64,000 bases of DNA from Selaginella moellendorffii (taxonomy: Eukaryota; Streptophyta; Lycopodiopsida; Selaginellales; Selaginellaceae): positions 1,844,672 to 1,908,671 of the forward strand of contig NW_003314268.1 in the NCBI RefSeq assembly GCF_000143415.4, given 5' to 3'. Each line of letters starts with the position of its first letter. Position 1 is the stretch's first letter. The translations under genes and the position numbers were made by a program. Below, piece by piece: positions 1 to 10,650 of this stretch. The notes beneath the pieces were generated by a model. It searched no databases, was not told the origin of the DNA, and saw nothing but the letters and a program-made list of their open reading frames with translations.

Positions 1-54
1 AAAAAAGCTAGTGTACTGCCTGTTCATCGGCCTTATGACTGTCCTATTGATTTA

Positions 55-1266
55 TAGGAACGAGCGTCACCTCCGTGGGGGCCTATCTACAGGTTATACC
101 CGTCCGAGCTTAAGGCCCTCAAAGAGTACGTGGATGAGAACCTTGCCTCGGGGTACATTCAGCATTCGCAATCCCCGGCTGGAGTGCCTGTCTTCTTTGT
201 CAAGAAGAAGGATGGGAGTTTGCAGCTAGTCATCGACTACCGAGGTTTGAACAAGGTGACTGTTCAGAACCATTATCCGCTGCCGCTGATCTCGGACCTG
301 TTGGAGTGCCTCAGCGGTGCCCGCTGGACAGTCTGGACAGATCATAAAAATCAGACAACAACAGTCTGGACAACAGTCTGGACAGATCATAAAAATCTCG
401 AATACTTTGCCACTTCCCGAGTTTTGAGCCGTCGTCAAGCAAGGTGGGCACAATTCCTGAGTCGGTTTGACTTTGTTATCAAGTACAGACATGGAAAGCC
501 TCAAGGCCTTCCTGATGCTCTTTCAAGGCACTCCTATCTTAGTCTCAGGCCAAGTAATCCTACCTTCAATCAATAGGATCAAGTTATCCTTGGTCCTGAT
601 CAGCTTCAAGTTATGGCAATTTCTCTGGCCCCTCAAGACTCCTCCTTGATGGATGCGATCAGAAACAATCTTCAATCTGATGACCTTGCCAACGACATTT
701 TCCCCCATCTTCAGGCTGGACACTCAGTGACTCCTGATTGCCGGCGATTTGACGAGTTCGAGTTCTTAGATGGCTTGTTATATTGTGGGGAGCAGCTTTA
801 TGTTCCTGAAGGTGATGCTCGAAGGTTGGTCCTGATGACATGCCACGATAGCCCGACTGTTGGTCACTTCGGCATCGCAAAGACCTATGAGCTGGTTGCA
901 CAGGACTTTTGGTGGCCTCACATGGACAACTACATCAAAACTTTTGTTACCTCCTGTGACACTTGCGCCCAAAATAAGGTACCTCGCCACCTTCCTTCAG
1001 GTTTGCTTCGTTCCCTCCCGGTCCCTTCAGGTCCTTGGGAATCCATCTCCATGGATTTCTTGAGTGATCTTCCTAGTTCTGGAGGCTTCAACAGCATTTT
1101 AGTCGTGGTGGATCGCTTCACAAAGATGGCACACTTCCTGCCGTGTACCAAGGAGTTTTCGGGCGAGGACATGGCAAAACTGGTACCCAGGGAAATTTTC
1201 CGACTTTATGGGATTCCTGCAGATGTGGTTTCGGATTGGGGACCTCAGTTCATCTCTCATTTCTAG
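55..1266 (+). pseudogene. Ty3/gypsy pol fragment (RT start, RNase H end, integrase)
   Basis: This is a broken pol region of a Ty3/gypsy retrotransposon. The N-terminal reverse transcriptase part is visible at 130-320, including [16 protein letters not shown]. It jumps directly to the end of RNase H (TDHKNLEYF, then ADALSR-like PDALSRH), so the whole RT catalytic core is missing. From 613 a long open frame shows the integrase zinc-binding region (GHFGIAKTYEL, then CDTCAQNK), the first catalytic Asp (SMDFLSDLP), the VVVDRFTKMAHF segment and the second Asp (DVVSDWGPQF, where SDRG is usual). It stops at 1263-1265 and the sequence switches to an unrelated antisense gag. The subfamily differs from the element at 8170-13045. 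It cannot be active. Confidence 0.85.
331..396 (+). repeat. 21-bp direct repeat at the pol deletion joint
   Basis: The 21-bp stretch beginning GTCTGGACAGATC occurs at 331-351 and again at 376-396, separated by a short CAACA-rich spacer with a further partial copy. It marks the point where reverse transcriptase sequence jumps to RNase H sequence, so it probably formed during the deletion or its repair. Confidence 0.7.
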
Positions 1267-2094
1267 CAATGGTTTTTGTAGTTGCTTGGAGCAATCATCA
1301 TGATGATTCTCAATAGAAGGACTCCTTGAATGCTTGCGAGACTTATACTTATCATTATCAAGTTATTGAGTTGCATCAAAGAGCTCCTCTAAACTCTTTG
1401 AAGGTTGAGAATGACATATGTGTTGCCAAATACTCTCACTATAAGGCCATCAATGAAGTAGGATTTATTTTGATTTAGATCCTTTATTGGAATATAGCTA
1501 ATCAAACAAGTAAGCTTCTCAATATAATCCCCGAGTGTTATTTTTCCTTGCTGGAAATGTCAAAGTCCTGTGTGAGCATTCTCCATGTTATAATGAGGGG
1601 CAAAAAGTAAATAAAAAATAGCCTCAAACTCATCCATGGTAGACACTAATGGTTTTTTATCTACAACATGAGACTCCTCAAGTCAATTCCACCACTAAAG
1701 ACTTGCATCAAGCAAAACCATTGGAATAGCCACTAAAGCCTCTACATCTAGATTTCCTTTAGTAGCTAAAAACTTTTTTATATTGGCTAGCCAAGCTAGA
1801 CAGTTGTCCACACCAATCTTGAGTCGATCTACCAAGGAAGGTTTACTTGGAGCGCCACTATATCCAGCCTCGTGCCTCAACACACTCATGCATGATAGCC
1901 ATTTTGCCATGCATCTCATCTTGCATCTCTTGCTGATTTCAATTAAAAGCTTGCAACTCATGAACAACATTTTGAATAGTCCAAACCTCCATAGCTCCAT
2001 CAACACCATTATCAGCAACACCATCGATAATAAGATTTCAATATTCAACTTGGTCAGCCATCACAACAACTCCTCTGATACCAATGTTATGATT
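1267..2094 (-). pseudogene. Decayed Ty3/gypsy gag, antisense
   Basis: Read on the minus strand this matches the gag start of the element at 8427: an ATG at about 2061 (MADQVEY-like), then APSKPSLVDRLKI, CLAWLANIKKFLATKG and DVEALVAIPMVLLDASL. It continues to about 1267 with many stops. A primer-site-like CCTCTGATACCAA (antisense) lies at 2082-2094, directly inside the LTR at 2095-2306. The end at 1267 abuts a different retroelement, so only the 5' portion of this copy survives. Function in the intact family is particle assembly and RNA binding; this copy is dead. Confidence 0.8.
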
Positions 2095-2306
2095 TAGTGC
2101 AAAAATACAAAGATCTAATCTCCCTAAACTTTGCTACACCACCTTTTAAGGTTCTTTATTGCCCAACCACCCCCAAGCTACCTCAAAAACTCCACTGTGC
2201 TGCCGCTCCTAGGGTAGGTTAAGTTTCTTACCCTAACATGCCTTTATGTGCCCTTGAACTTCCCTTTGACCCACATTGATCATGTGGTCAAAGCTGGTGC
2301 CTAACA
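2095..2306 (-). repeat. Ty3/gypsy LTR, antisense
   Basis: On the minus strand it runs TGTTAGGCACCAGC to GATCATAACA-like ends and aligns by eye with the LTRs at 8170-8402 and 12812-13045, including the segment with CCTTAACATGCC and CTACCCTAGG. It is the 5' LTR of the antisense gag fragment at 1267-2094. Confidence 0.8.
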
Positions 2307-2377
2307 ATCTTGGACTCCTTGCATTTAGTCCCAACACTTCTATGTGTCACAACACTTGTCATATGTCAGTCCCTCTT

Positions 2378-2609
2378 TGTTAGGCAGTAGCTTTGACCAC
2401 ATGGTCAATATCAGTCAAAGGGAGACTCAAGGGTATATTAAGGCATGTTAGGGTAAGGGACTTAACCTACCCTAGAGCTCATAGTGGAGTGGTGGTGCAA
2501 TGGAGCTTTTGAGGTAGCTCGGGGGTAGTTGGGTGGTGAGGAATCTCAAGAGGTGGTGTAGCATTTTTTAGGGAGATTAGATCTTTGATTTTTGAGCCGG
2601 ATCATAACA
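2378..2609 (+). repeat. Ty3/gypsy LTR, sense (5' LTR of the decayed copy)
   Basis: It starts TGTTAGGCAGTAGC and ends GGATCATAACA, 232 bp, closely similar to the LTRs at 8170 and 12812. A mutated initiator-Met primer site (TTGGTATTAGAGG) follows at once. Only 71 bp separate it from the antisense LTR at 2095-2306, giving a head-to-head LTR pair. Confidence 0.85.
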
Positions 2610-2631
2610 TTGGTATTAGAGGAGTTGGTTG

Positions 2632-3660
2632 CAATGGCCGATGAAGCTGAACGCTAGAATGACTCTATGGTGGCTAATTTGAATGCAAAAGGGTCAAAGA
2701 CAGAGGAGTTCTTTATAAAGAATTATACATAGGGTTGTCATCATTGTAGCAAGCTTGGACACTATAAGGTTGATTATCCACAGTTGAAGAATAAATAGTA
2801 AAGCAAAAAGAGTGACCAATTTTCTACTAATGGTAAGTCATATACTAAAAAGTTATAAACTTTGTAGTGTGAGGATGAAAGGGATGACCATTTCAGTCAG
2901 ACAAAGAGTCTTTCAATCATTGCCTGTCAACTCAACTATGTGTGGCACAAGATGGAGATTAAGGACACTCGTGCATCAACTTTAATACTGAAGGGCATGT
3001 TTCATAGTGGTTTAGTGGGGATTTTATTAGATAGTGGGAGTGATGACAACTTTGTTTTGGCAAAGTTTGTTGCAAAGCATGGCTTGGTCACATGAGGAGT
3101 TCTTCTATACACAGTGGAAAGTGTAGCTACCTCTGGTTAGCATTTCAATGCTTATGTAGAGAGGCTGGAAGTGTTGGTTAGCAAAACCGCACTTGTGGAA
3201 ATTTTTTATCTCGTGGATATCCATTGTGTGGATCTCATTCTTGGGATACTATGGTTGGTGAAGGTGGATCCGGAGATAAAGTGGAGTATTAAATGTGTCT
3301 CGCTGAAGTACAATAACATTAAAAATATGTGGTTTGGAAAGGGCCTGGCTTTTAGTTCTCTTTTGCTCTATCTTGCACTAACTTGACAAGAACCCTTGTA
3401 TATTGAGATTAGTCCCTCAATATTTCCGGATAATAGCTTACCGTGTCGGAGTTCAACCTCTAGTTGTTATACTCTCTACTGCATCTTTGAAAAGGGCTTG
3501 TCGTAACAGAAAAGCACTTTCAAGTTACTTGCTATTTGTTTGTGACTTTGGGGGACTAAGGCACGTGTGCGGAGAAGCCGCAGTACAGGATGTACTTGAT
3601 GAGTTTTATGATGTTTTTCCATTTGAACTTCCACATAGGTTGCCTTCATTATGAGGTGTG
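2632..3660 (+). pseudogene. Decayed gag-protease region of a Ty3/gypsy copy
   Basis: The gag ATG (near 2634) is followed almost at once by a deletion to the zinc knuckle, still seen as HCSKLGHYKVDYP-like residues with Cys lost. The aspartic protease is visible near 3020-3070 as ILLDSGSDDNFVLAKF, followed by LVDIHCVDLILGILWLVKVD. The linker to reverse transcriptase runs to about 3660 (FYDVFPFELPHRLPSL). There are many internal stops. It is an older paralogue of 8427-10247 and shows the undeleted base missing at about 9845 in the younger copy. Confidence 0.8.
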
Positions 3661-4125
3661 GAGCATGGGATTACATTGGAGCCAGAGATACGGCCAATTT
3701 ACCAATGTCCATTTTGGTTAAATTATGCAAAGGAGTAAAAAGTTCAATGATAAGTTAAGGAGTTACTTGAGTCTGGACATATTCAACCAAGTAAGTCTCC
3801 ATTTGGTGCTCCAGTCTTTCTCATGAAAAAGGATGGTTCAATGTAGATATGTATTGTCTACTATGTTTTAAACAAAAAGATAATGAAGGATAAGTGCCAA
3901 TGCTATATATGGATGATATCTTAGAAAAGTTTAGTGAGGCACGAGTGTTTACTAAGATTGATTTGAGGAGTGGATATCATCAAATTGCAATGGATGATGC
4001 ATCTATCTCTAAGACATCATTCAACATAAGCTTCGAACATTTTGAGTTTATAGTTATGCTATTTGGTTTAACAAATGTACCAGCTATAGTTATTCGGTTG
4101 ATGACGAAGGTATTATCCATTATTC
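3661..4125 (+). pseudogene. Decayed reverse transcriptase, N-terminal part
   Basis: Translation shows GVEHGITLEPEIRPIYQ, KKDGSM, then [34 protein letters not shown] and FEFIVMLFGLTNVPA, the conserved N-terminal half of a Ty3/gypsy reverse transcriptase. It contains stops and breaks off at about 4125, where a different repeat is inserted. The frame resumes at 5178 after roughly 85 bp of reverse transcriptase, including the catalytic DD motif, have been lost. Confidence 0.8.
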
Positions 4126-5177
4126 ACTACAGACTTAATCTATTGGGCTTTATCTAATGCCCTTATGATTCCAAACACCACTCCCTGGTGTTTTAGAGTG
4201 TTTAGGTGTCCCAATGATAGCTTTTTTTGACAATGAGCATTTCCTTTTACAACATTAACTTTTTATATCACAACATAAGGAATTTATCCGTCCAACAGAT
4301 ATATCTAACCTCTTTATCTAAATAAGAAGTCTTGGGAAGTTAACTTCTACCAATCCAATCAATTATGTTGCACCCTTTTGCTTAGTTGCCTCATAGTTAT
4401 CAAGTCGCACAACTCATTATTAGTGCTTCCACAACTCCATCATTATTTAGCTCACTACACTTGAATTGCATGACTTTTAATTTAGGTTATACTAATCCCA
4501 TTTCTATTTAGATTCTTTTGGTAAGGGGTTCTCATAAACCCACTTATTTGACCTCAAGGTATCACACTCTGGTACATTTGGGGTCTCCATCCCCTCTGCT
4601 ATATGAGCCTACTCTCATGACACTTTCCAATTGTGTTTAAACTCCATCTCAAACTCCATCTCAGGTCCATCTTTGATTCCATCTCAAGTCCATCTCAAAC
4701 TCCATCTCAGACTCCATCTCAGGTCCATCTCAGACTCCATCTCAAGTTAATCTCGGACTCCATCTCAGGTCCATCTCGAACTCTATCTTGGACTCCATCT
4801 TAGACTCCATCTCATTTTGCATCTCAAGTCCATCTTGGACTCCATTTTAACTCCATCTTGAATTCCATCTCGGGTCCATATCAGACTCCATCTTGAACTC
4901 CATCTCAAACTCCTTCTCAAACTCGTTCCTGACATATCAATGTGTCATGACACTTACCATGTGTCAGTCCTTCTGTGTCCCTTTTTCAGAGACTATTTCA
5001 CCTATTGCTTCATGCTTATCCCTCGAGCACTTCATTCAAAGTTCAACTCTCACTCTCAACTTTCCAAATTAGAGCCTTTGGTCAAAATATGTTATACTTG
5101 TTAGACTTCCACTTCGACCACTACCATGTGGCACCCTTTTTGCTCCACTTTTAGGGCTTAGGGATTTGTGTCTCACA
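4126..5177 (-). mobile_element. Antisense minisatellite-LTR insertion within RT
   Basis: The right end, read on the minus strand, starts TGTGAGACACAAATCCC and is the same 5' end as the elements at 13621 and 31090. The next ~250 bp also match them, and about 4630-4930 is the antisense form of the GAGATGGAGTCC minisatellite. The left part (4126-4620) does not match the other copies, so this is a divergent or rearranged member. It interrupts the Ty3/gypsy reverse transcriptase. No clear target duplication was found. Confidence 0.7.
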
Positions 5178-5890
5178 ATAAGGTGCATTTATGCAAGGTT
5201 TTTTTGTTATTACATGACAACAAATTTTATGAGAAGAAGAGCAAATATGAGTTTTCAAAGTTGAAAGTGGAATATCTAAGCCATATTGTGACATCTAAGG
5301 GTGTCAAGATCCAAGGAAAGTGGTTGTGGTGGACAATTGGCCTACACTAATTTTCGTGGCCGAGTTATGCAACTTATTTGGTATGAATAGTTACTACTGA
5401 CATTTCTAGCACAAGTTTATAGAAATGGCTATCCTTTGACACAGTTGTTGCACAAGAACATGCCATTTGAGTGGAAGAAGCCACATGAGGAGAGAATTGT
5501 AGCTTTGAAACAGTTGTTGAGAGAGGCTTTAATGCTTCACATTACTAATCCATCAAAACTTTATAAGGTGATATGTGATGTGAGTGGTCATATACTGGGA
5601 AGAGTTTTCATGCAAGAGGGATAGCCTATTGTATATGAAAGTTGAATTTTGAATTCTGCAAAACAATGCTTTTCCATATATGAGCAAGAGTTACTCTCTA
5701 TTGTTTATGCTTTATAGATGTTATAATATTTATGGTGTTAATAAATCTCAGACCTCTTGTGTATCTTTTCACACAAAAGGAGTTGAACACTTCGCAAACT
5801 CATTGGATAGTTAAACTCATAAAGTTTGGGGAATTTTTTATTGAGCATCATCTGGGAAAATATGGTGAGTTTGGGCAGTTGGTTGAGCAT
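5178..5890 (+). pseudogene. Decayed reverse transcriptase C-terminus and RNase H
   Basis: Continues the copy interrupted at 4125. Recognisable segments are NKVHLCKVFLLLHDNKF, KKSKYEFSKLKVEYLSHIV, PSKLYKVICDVSGHILG (RNase H first Asp region) and [12 protein letters not shown]. Stops and frameshifts are frequent. The intact paralogue is at 10775-11908. Confidence 0.8.
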
Positions 5891-7190
5891 GCTTAGGCTT
5901 AAGATGCTAAGGTGGTCTCTTTACAAGTTCAGATGGAAGCACCTTTCTTATTGGTGGATGGGATTCTTTACTACAATGGTTGTGTATATTTACCATGGGT
6001 GGATGCATTAATTACTTGAGTTTTATTCCACTATCATGATCATTTAGAGGCCAATCATTTTGGGGGGGAGAAGACGTATAAGTTGATTAAGTGTAATTTT
6101 TATTGGAGGAATATAAAAGCTAATATCCTTGAGTATTGTAAATCATGCAATCTCTGTCAATAAGTGAAGGTGCTATGGGAGAAGTCGGGGGGACTTTTGC
6201 AACCTTTACTTATCCCTTAAAACCGTTGGTGTAGTATATTTATGGACTTCATCATTTATTTGCCATGAACATAAAGGCAAAAGGAGCAAGTATGGATCAT
6301 AGTGGATTAATTGACAAAGTATGTGTAGTTGTTGGCTCTTTGAAAGACTGTTATTGCTTCAGACTTGGTTGCGATCTACTTGGAGAGGGTTTTTCCTAAG
6401 TTCACTTTGCTGGAGGACATCATTAGTGATCGAGATTCAAAGTTCACTAATGAATTTTAGAAGAGTTTTGCAAAGGCTATGCAAGTGACTTTGAAACTCT
6501 CAAGTGGAGATCATCTTAAGATGAATGGGAAAACCAAACATGTGAATCAGGTGGTGGAAGATATGTTACGCTGTAGCATTGGTCAAAGGCAAGAATAGTG
6601 GGATGTATATCTATTGGTGCATTTTATTTATAACAATATCCAACATAGTGGAACCAAGCTAAATCCTTACTTTGCCATATTTGGAAGGCATCTCTAAATA
6701 GTGGTGCAATTGGGATTGCATTTGAGTAAGGATATTCAAGATAAACTTAGTTTTGAGATGACTGATTTAGCCACAAAACTTGATGAGATTTTGGTGGTGT
6801 ATAAATAAAATTTGCAGGCACCTCAGGATAGAGCGAAGAAGTTTGCTAATGAGCATTGCCAATTCTGGGAATATAAGGTGGGTGATCTTGTCTTTGAGCG
6901 AATGATCTTTCCATCAAGTGAGCAGTAGAACACCTTGGTGCATTGATAAAATGGGAAGAGTGATAAACTTTCTCATCAATATACTGGTCCATATGAAGTT
7001 TTAGAGCATATTGGTAGGTGGCTTATCAGGTACAATTGTCAGCTGAGGTGAAAATTCATCTAGTATTTATGTCAATCAGTTGAAAGGTGTACTATTTTAT
7101 AGTGAAAGGCCCAATGCTTCCTTGATGTATATGGCTGTGGAAGATGGACTAGGGATGCTAAGCAGCATTCCCAAGATATGGTGATCACTT
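5891..7190 (+). pseudogene. Decayed integrase, retains the HHCC and first-Asp region
   Basis: This part includes the zinc-binding region (HDHLEANHFGGEKTY, then CKSCNLCQ), a degraded first catalytic region (IFMDFIIYLP), the second Asp (IISDRDSKFTNEF) and the Glu region (NQVVEDMLRCSI). It ends with the C-terminal KIHLVFMSIS-like segment near 7040-7090. It is full of stops. Its value is comparative: it contains the ~470 bp integrase segment that the structurally complete element at 8170-13045 has lost. No 3' LTR follows; similarity ends near 7190. Confidence 0.8.
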
Positions 7191-7254
7191 GTCGCAATGT
7201 GACCGTGGGTATCAAAAGTTGCTTATTGGCTAGTCCTTTTAGATATTCTTTCAT

Positions 7255-8164
7255 AACAGCAAGAGGTTAGTATTGTTGGACCCTTTATCAGTCTCTACCT
7301 AAGCTAGTTGAGAAATTTGTCATCACATATGCACTTAGACTGAAAAGGCACTAAGTAAGGAAATCCTAAGTTGTCATTTAGTCAAGCATAGTTAACATAG
7401 AAACTCTTGTTGTTGACTTACTAATGTTGGGAACTTGCGTGATATTCAACTTGGTCTTTTAATATTTACTAGATGATAGCTTATAATGTTTGAAAAACAC
7501 TCTCACTATCATGCATCTTGTGTTAGTTACATTTAATCTCAATTGCTATTTATGGAAAGTGTCTAGATTTGCTAATTTGGCATATCTACGGAATATAGAG
7601 ATTGTCTTAAACACAATGGTGTTAGTCCGATATTTAAATTCACAACCTAGTGCCATTCTATTATTAGTAAGTTTCGAGTTAGTCCCAAAGACTAACTCTT
7701 GGTACTAAAGGTGACTAAGGGTAAAGTGTGCATTCCTCAAGTGGGGGGTTCCAAATGTATAAGGATAATGGGTAGGTCAAGCATGGCTAACCAACCTAAG
7801 GCATAGTCTAGCTCTTGCTTGTGTTTCTTTCTTTATTTTGCATCTAGCTTGGGTCTAAGCCCAAGTTCCACACCATGCTAGCTGGTGAAATACCTATATC
7901 CTTGCATTAGGCTACTAATATATTGAAATAGTGCAAGACTCCATTTGGCTTTGTTTTGCATACTGGTTCTGGCATTGGGATGCTAAATGCTTTAGAACTA
8001 TTCTAAATCGCTTCGTGCTCTTGGCACTTCACTATTTGGGCTATACACTCAAGAGTTGCTATGTGTTCCAATACCTTTGCTCTTTAGCTCTGTGCTTAGG
8101 AGTTTGGCTTTGTTCCTTCATTCAGTGGCCCAAGGTTTTGAAAATTAGGTTCTACTTTGCCATC
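7255..8164 (+). repeat. Dispersed repeat, left part (paralogue at 29930-30730)
   Basis: From GCAAGAGGTTAGTATTG onwards this aligns by eye, in order and without large gaps, with 29930-30730. Both contain AGATGATAGC, CTAAGCCCAAGTT and CATTAGGC blocks. The right end continues after the retrotransposon at 13051. Frames here are full of stops; it is non-coding dispersed repeat DNA. Confidence 0.75.
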
Positions 8165-8169
8165 CTTGG
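8165..8169 (+). repeat. Target-site duplication CTTGG (left)
   Basis: CTTGG directly precedes the 5' LTR at 8170 and recurs at 13046-13050 directly after the 3' LTR. It shows that the two LTRs belong to one insertion. Confidence 0.9.
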
Positions 8170-8402
8170 TGTTAAGCGCCAGCTTTGACTATGTGGTCAA
8201 CATCAGTCAAAGGGAGGCTCAAGGGTATATTAAGGCATGTTAGGGTAGGGGACTTAACCTACCCTAGGGCTCACGGTGGAGCGGTGGCACAGTGGAGCTT
8301 TTGAGGTAGCTCGGGGGTGGTTGGATGGTGAGGAACCTCAAGAGGTGGCGTAGCATAGTCTAGGGTGACTAAATCTCTATCTTTTTGCGCCGGATCATAA
8401 CA
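8170..8402 (+). repeat. 5' LTR of the Ty3/gypsy element
   Basis: Starts TGTTAAGCGCC and ends GGATCATAACA (233 bp), the TG...CA ends of an LTR, closely matching 12812-13045. It should carry promoter and polyadenylation signals, though no clear TATA box stands out. Confidence 0.9.
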
Positions 8403-8403
8403 T

Positions 8404-8415
8404 TGGTATCAGAGA
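8404..8415 (+). promoter_or_regulatory. Primer-binding site, initiator-Met tRNA type
   Basis: TGGTATCAGAGA lies one base after the 5' LTR. It differs by the last base from TGGTATCAGAGC, the usual plant retroelement site complementary to the 3' end of initiator methionine tRNA. Confidence 0.85.
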
Positions 8416-8426
8416 CATTGGTTGCA

Positions 8427-9857
8427 ATGGCCGACCAAGCTGAACGCTGGAATCCTATTGTCGATGGTGGTGCCGACGATGGTGCCGACGAAGCTGCGGA
8501 AATTTGGACCATTCAAGATGTGGTTCATGAGCTGCGAGCCCTTAATAAAAATCAGCAAGAGATGCAAGACGAGATGCATGGCATGATGGATACCATGCGT
8601 GGGCGTGTTGAGGCACTCAAGGCTGGACGGGATAGCGCTCCAAGTAAGCCTTCTTTGGTAGATCGACTCAAGATTCCAACTTTTTCTGGTGATGGTGGTG
8701 TGGATGAGTGTCTCGCTTGGCTAGCCAATGTGAAGAAGTTCTTGGTTACTAGGGGAACTCCAGATGCAGAGGCTTTAGTGGCTATTCCGATGGTTTTGCG
8801 TGATGCGGATCTTCGATGGTGGAATTGGCTTGAGGAGTCCCGTGTTGCGGATAAGAAACCACCAGTGTCTACCATGGATGAGTTTGAGGCTGCTTTCCGT
8901 TTACGTTTTGCCCCTTATTACGACGTGGAGAATGCTCGTACAGAACTTCAACATTTCCAGCAAGGGAAAATGACGCTTGGGGACTATATTGAGAAGCTTA
9001 CTCGCTTGATTAGTCGTGTTCCAACGAAGGATCCAGATCAGAACAAGTCCTACTTCATTGATGGCCTACATAGTGAGAGCATGCGGCAACACTTGCGTCA
9101 TTCTCAGCCTACAAAAAGTTTGGAGGAGCTCTTTGATGCAGCTCGTCGACTTGACAATGACAAGCACAAGTCTCGCAAGCGTTCGCGGAGTCCTTCTGTC
9201 GAGAATCGTCGTGATGATCGCCGTGGACACAAGGATGGGAACAAGCATCACAAGTTGAAGTCAGTGGTGACTACTTCAGATGCAAAGGGGTCCAAGAAGC
9301 AGAAGTTCTTTGTGAAGAATTATAGACAAGGTTGTTATCATTGCGGCGAACTTGGACACTACAAGGCTGATTGTCCGCAGTTGAAGAACAAGCAGCAGGA
9401 CAAGAAGAATGGCCAATCTTCTTCTCACGGTAAGTCCGATACTAAAAAGTTGCAAACTTTGCAGCGTGAGGATGAGGAGAACAACCATTCTGGTCGGAGG
9501 AAGCGACTTTCGATCGTTGCTCGTCAGCTCAACTGTGTGTGGAACAAGATGGAGCTCGAGGATACGTGTGAATCAGCTTTAATGCTGGAGGGCGTGTTCC
9601 GTGGCGATCCAGTGCGGATTTTACTGGATAGTGGGAGCGATGACAACTTTGTTTCGGCAAAGTTTGTTGCGGAGCATGGCCTGGTCACACGTGGCATTCT
9701 TCCATACACAGTGGAAGGTGCAGCCACCTCTACTCAACATTTCGATGCTTGTGTCAAGGGGCTGGAAGTGTTGGTTGGCAAAACCACACTTGTGGAGACT
9801 TTTTATCTCGCGGATATTCATCATGTGGATCTCATTCTTGGGATGCATGGTTGGTGA
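8427..9857 (+). CDS. Gag-protease polyprotein (Ty3/gypsy)
   Basis: The ATG at 8427 (MADQAERW) is chosen because it follows the primer site at the conserved distance and starts the conserved protein; the open frame extends upstream only into the LTR. The capsid-like region lies at about residues 90-230, with WWNWLEESRV and FEAAFRLRFAPYYD. A basic KSRKRSRSP stretch comes next, then the zinc knuckle CYHCGELGHYKADC (CX2CX4HX4C) near residue 315. The aspartic protease active site is ILLDSGSDDNF near residue 400. The frame ends at LILGMHGW because one base is missing near 9845 compared with 3240-3260; the downstream frame continues in +1. It packages element RNA and processes the polyprotein. Confidence 0.9.
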   Translation: MADQAERWNPIVDGGADDGADEAAEIWTIQDVVHELRALNKNQQEMQDEMHGMMDTMRGRVEALKAGRDSAPSKPSLVDRLKIPTFSGDGGVDECLAWLANVKKFLVTRGTPDAEALVAIPMVLRDADLRWWNWLEESRVADKKPPVSTMDEFEAAFRLRFAPYYDVENARTELQHFQQGKMTLGDYIEKLTRLISRVPTKDPDQNKSYFIDGLHSESMRQHLRHSQPTKSLEELFDAARRLDNDKHKSRKRSRSPSVENRRDDRRGHKDGNKHHKLKSVVTTSDAKGSKKQKFFVKNYRQGCYHCGELGHYKADCPQLKNKQQDKKNGQSSSHGKSDTKKLQTLQREDEENNHSGRRKRLSIVARQLNCVWNKMELEDTCESALMLEGVFRGDPVRILLDSGSDDNFVSAKFVAEHGLVTRGILPYTVEGAATSTQHFDACVKGLEVLVGKTTLVETFYLADIHHVDLILGMHGW

Positions 9858-10250
9858 AGGTGGATCTAGAGATAAAGTGGAGCATTAAACGTATCTCGCT
9901 GGAGTATGGTGGCGTTAAAGATGTGTGGTTTGGCGAGGGCGTTCAACCACCAGTTGTTATGCTCTCTGCTACATCTTTGAAGCGGGCTTGTCGTAATGGA
10001 AAAGCACTTTCGAGTTACTTGCTGTTTGTTCGTGACTTGGGGGACCAAGGCACGTGTGGGGGAGAAGCAGCAGTATGGGATGTACTTGACAAGTTTTCTG
10101 ATGTTTTTCCATCTGAACTTCCTCATGGATTACCTCCGTTACGAGGTGTGGAGCATGGGATTACATTGGAGCCGGGGACGCGGCCAATTTACCGGCGTCC
10201 ATTTTGGTTAAGTTATGCGGAGGAGCAAGAAGTTCAATGACAAGTCAAGG
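9848..10250 (+). pseudogene. Protease-to-RT linker, frameshifted and cut by a TRIM
   Basis: In the frame shifted by one base from gag, the protein continues LVKVDLEIKWSIKRISLEY, then the spacer DVLDKFSDVFPSELPHGLPP and the RT entry GVEHGITLEPGTRPIYRRP. A TGA at 10238-10240 (CGA in the expected frame) ends it, and the TRIM insertion follows at 10257. In an intact element this would be part of one gag-pol reading frame. Confidence 0.8.
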
Positions 10251-10251
10251 A

Positions 10252-10256
10252 GTTAC
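10252..10256 (+). repeat. Target-site duplication GTTAC of the TRIM (left)
   Basis: GTTAC precedes the TRIM and recurs at 10651-10655. Removing one copy and the TRIM restores the coding sequence of reverse transcriptase across the site. Confidence 0.9.
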
Positions 10257-10360
10257 TGTTAGGATCCTATCCCTTACACTCTAAGCCAACTGGCTAAAGG
10301 GGTGATCACTTGATTGTAGGGCCCTTTCCTTATCTTATTATCCTGACCTAGTGCCTAACA
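10257..10360 (-). repeat. TRIM terminal repeat 1
   Basis: 104 bp, TGTTAGGATC to GTGCCTAACA, almost identical to 10547-10650. On the element's own (minus) strand this is the 3' repeat, next to the purine tract. Confidence 0.9.
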
Positions 10361-10546
10361 ATCCTCCCCCTCGTCAGGGAATGATCGTCCGCGATCATAC
10401 TTAGGCCACCTTCCGGTCACCATGGTCCTTCTCTTAGGGTCTACCAAACCTTGGTTCTCCCTCTAGATCCACCATATTGAATATTCCTTTAGAATATTCC
10501 TGCCCCACTCGTCAGCCACGAGAATCGAACTGGGCTCCGATACCAA

Positions 10547-10650
10547 TGTTAGGATCTTATCCCTTACACCCTAAGCCAACTGGCTAAAGGGGTGATCACT
10601 TGATTGTAGGGCCCTTTCCTTATCCTATTATCCTGACCTGGTGCCTAATA
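10547..10650 (-). repeat. TRIM terminal repeat 2
   Basis: 104 bp, TGTTAGGATC to GTGCCTAATA. The last CA has become TA. On the element's own strand this is the 5' repeat, next to the primer site. Confidence 0.9.

Larger units (their letters stand above)
10257..10650 (-). mobile_element. TRIM (miniature LTR retroelement), antisense
   Basis: A 394-bp insertion with two 104-bp direct terminal repeats (10257-10360 and 10547-10650). Both begin TGTTAGGATC and end GCCTAACA or GCCTAATA. On the minus strand a primer site TTGGTATCGGAGCC lies next to the repeat at 10547 (10533-10546), and a purine-rich tract (TCCCTGACGAGGGGGAGGAT read on minus) adjoins the other repeat at 10361-10380. There is no coding capacity. 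Flanked by GTTAC. These are the hallmarks of a terminal-repeat retrotransposon in miniature, moved in trans by an autonomous relative. Confidence 0.92.
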
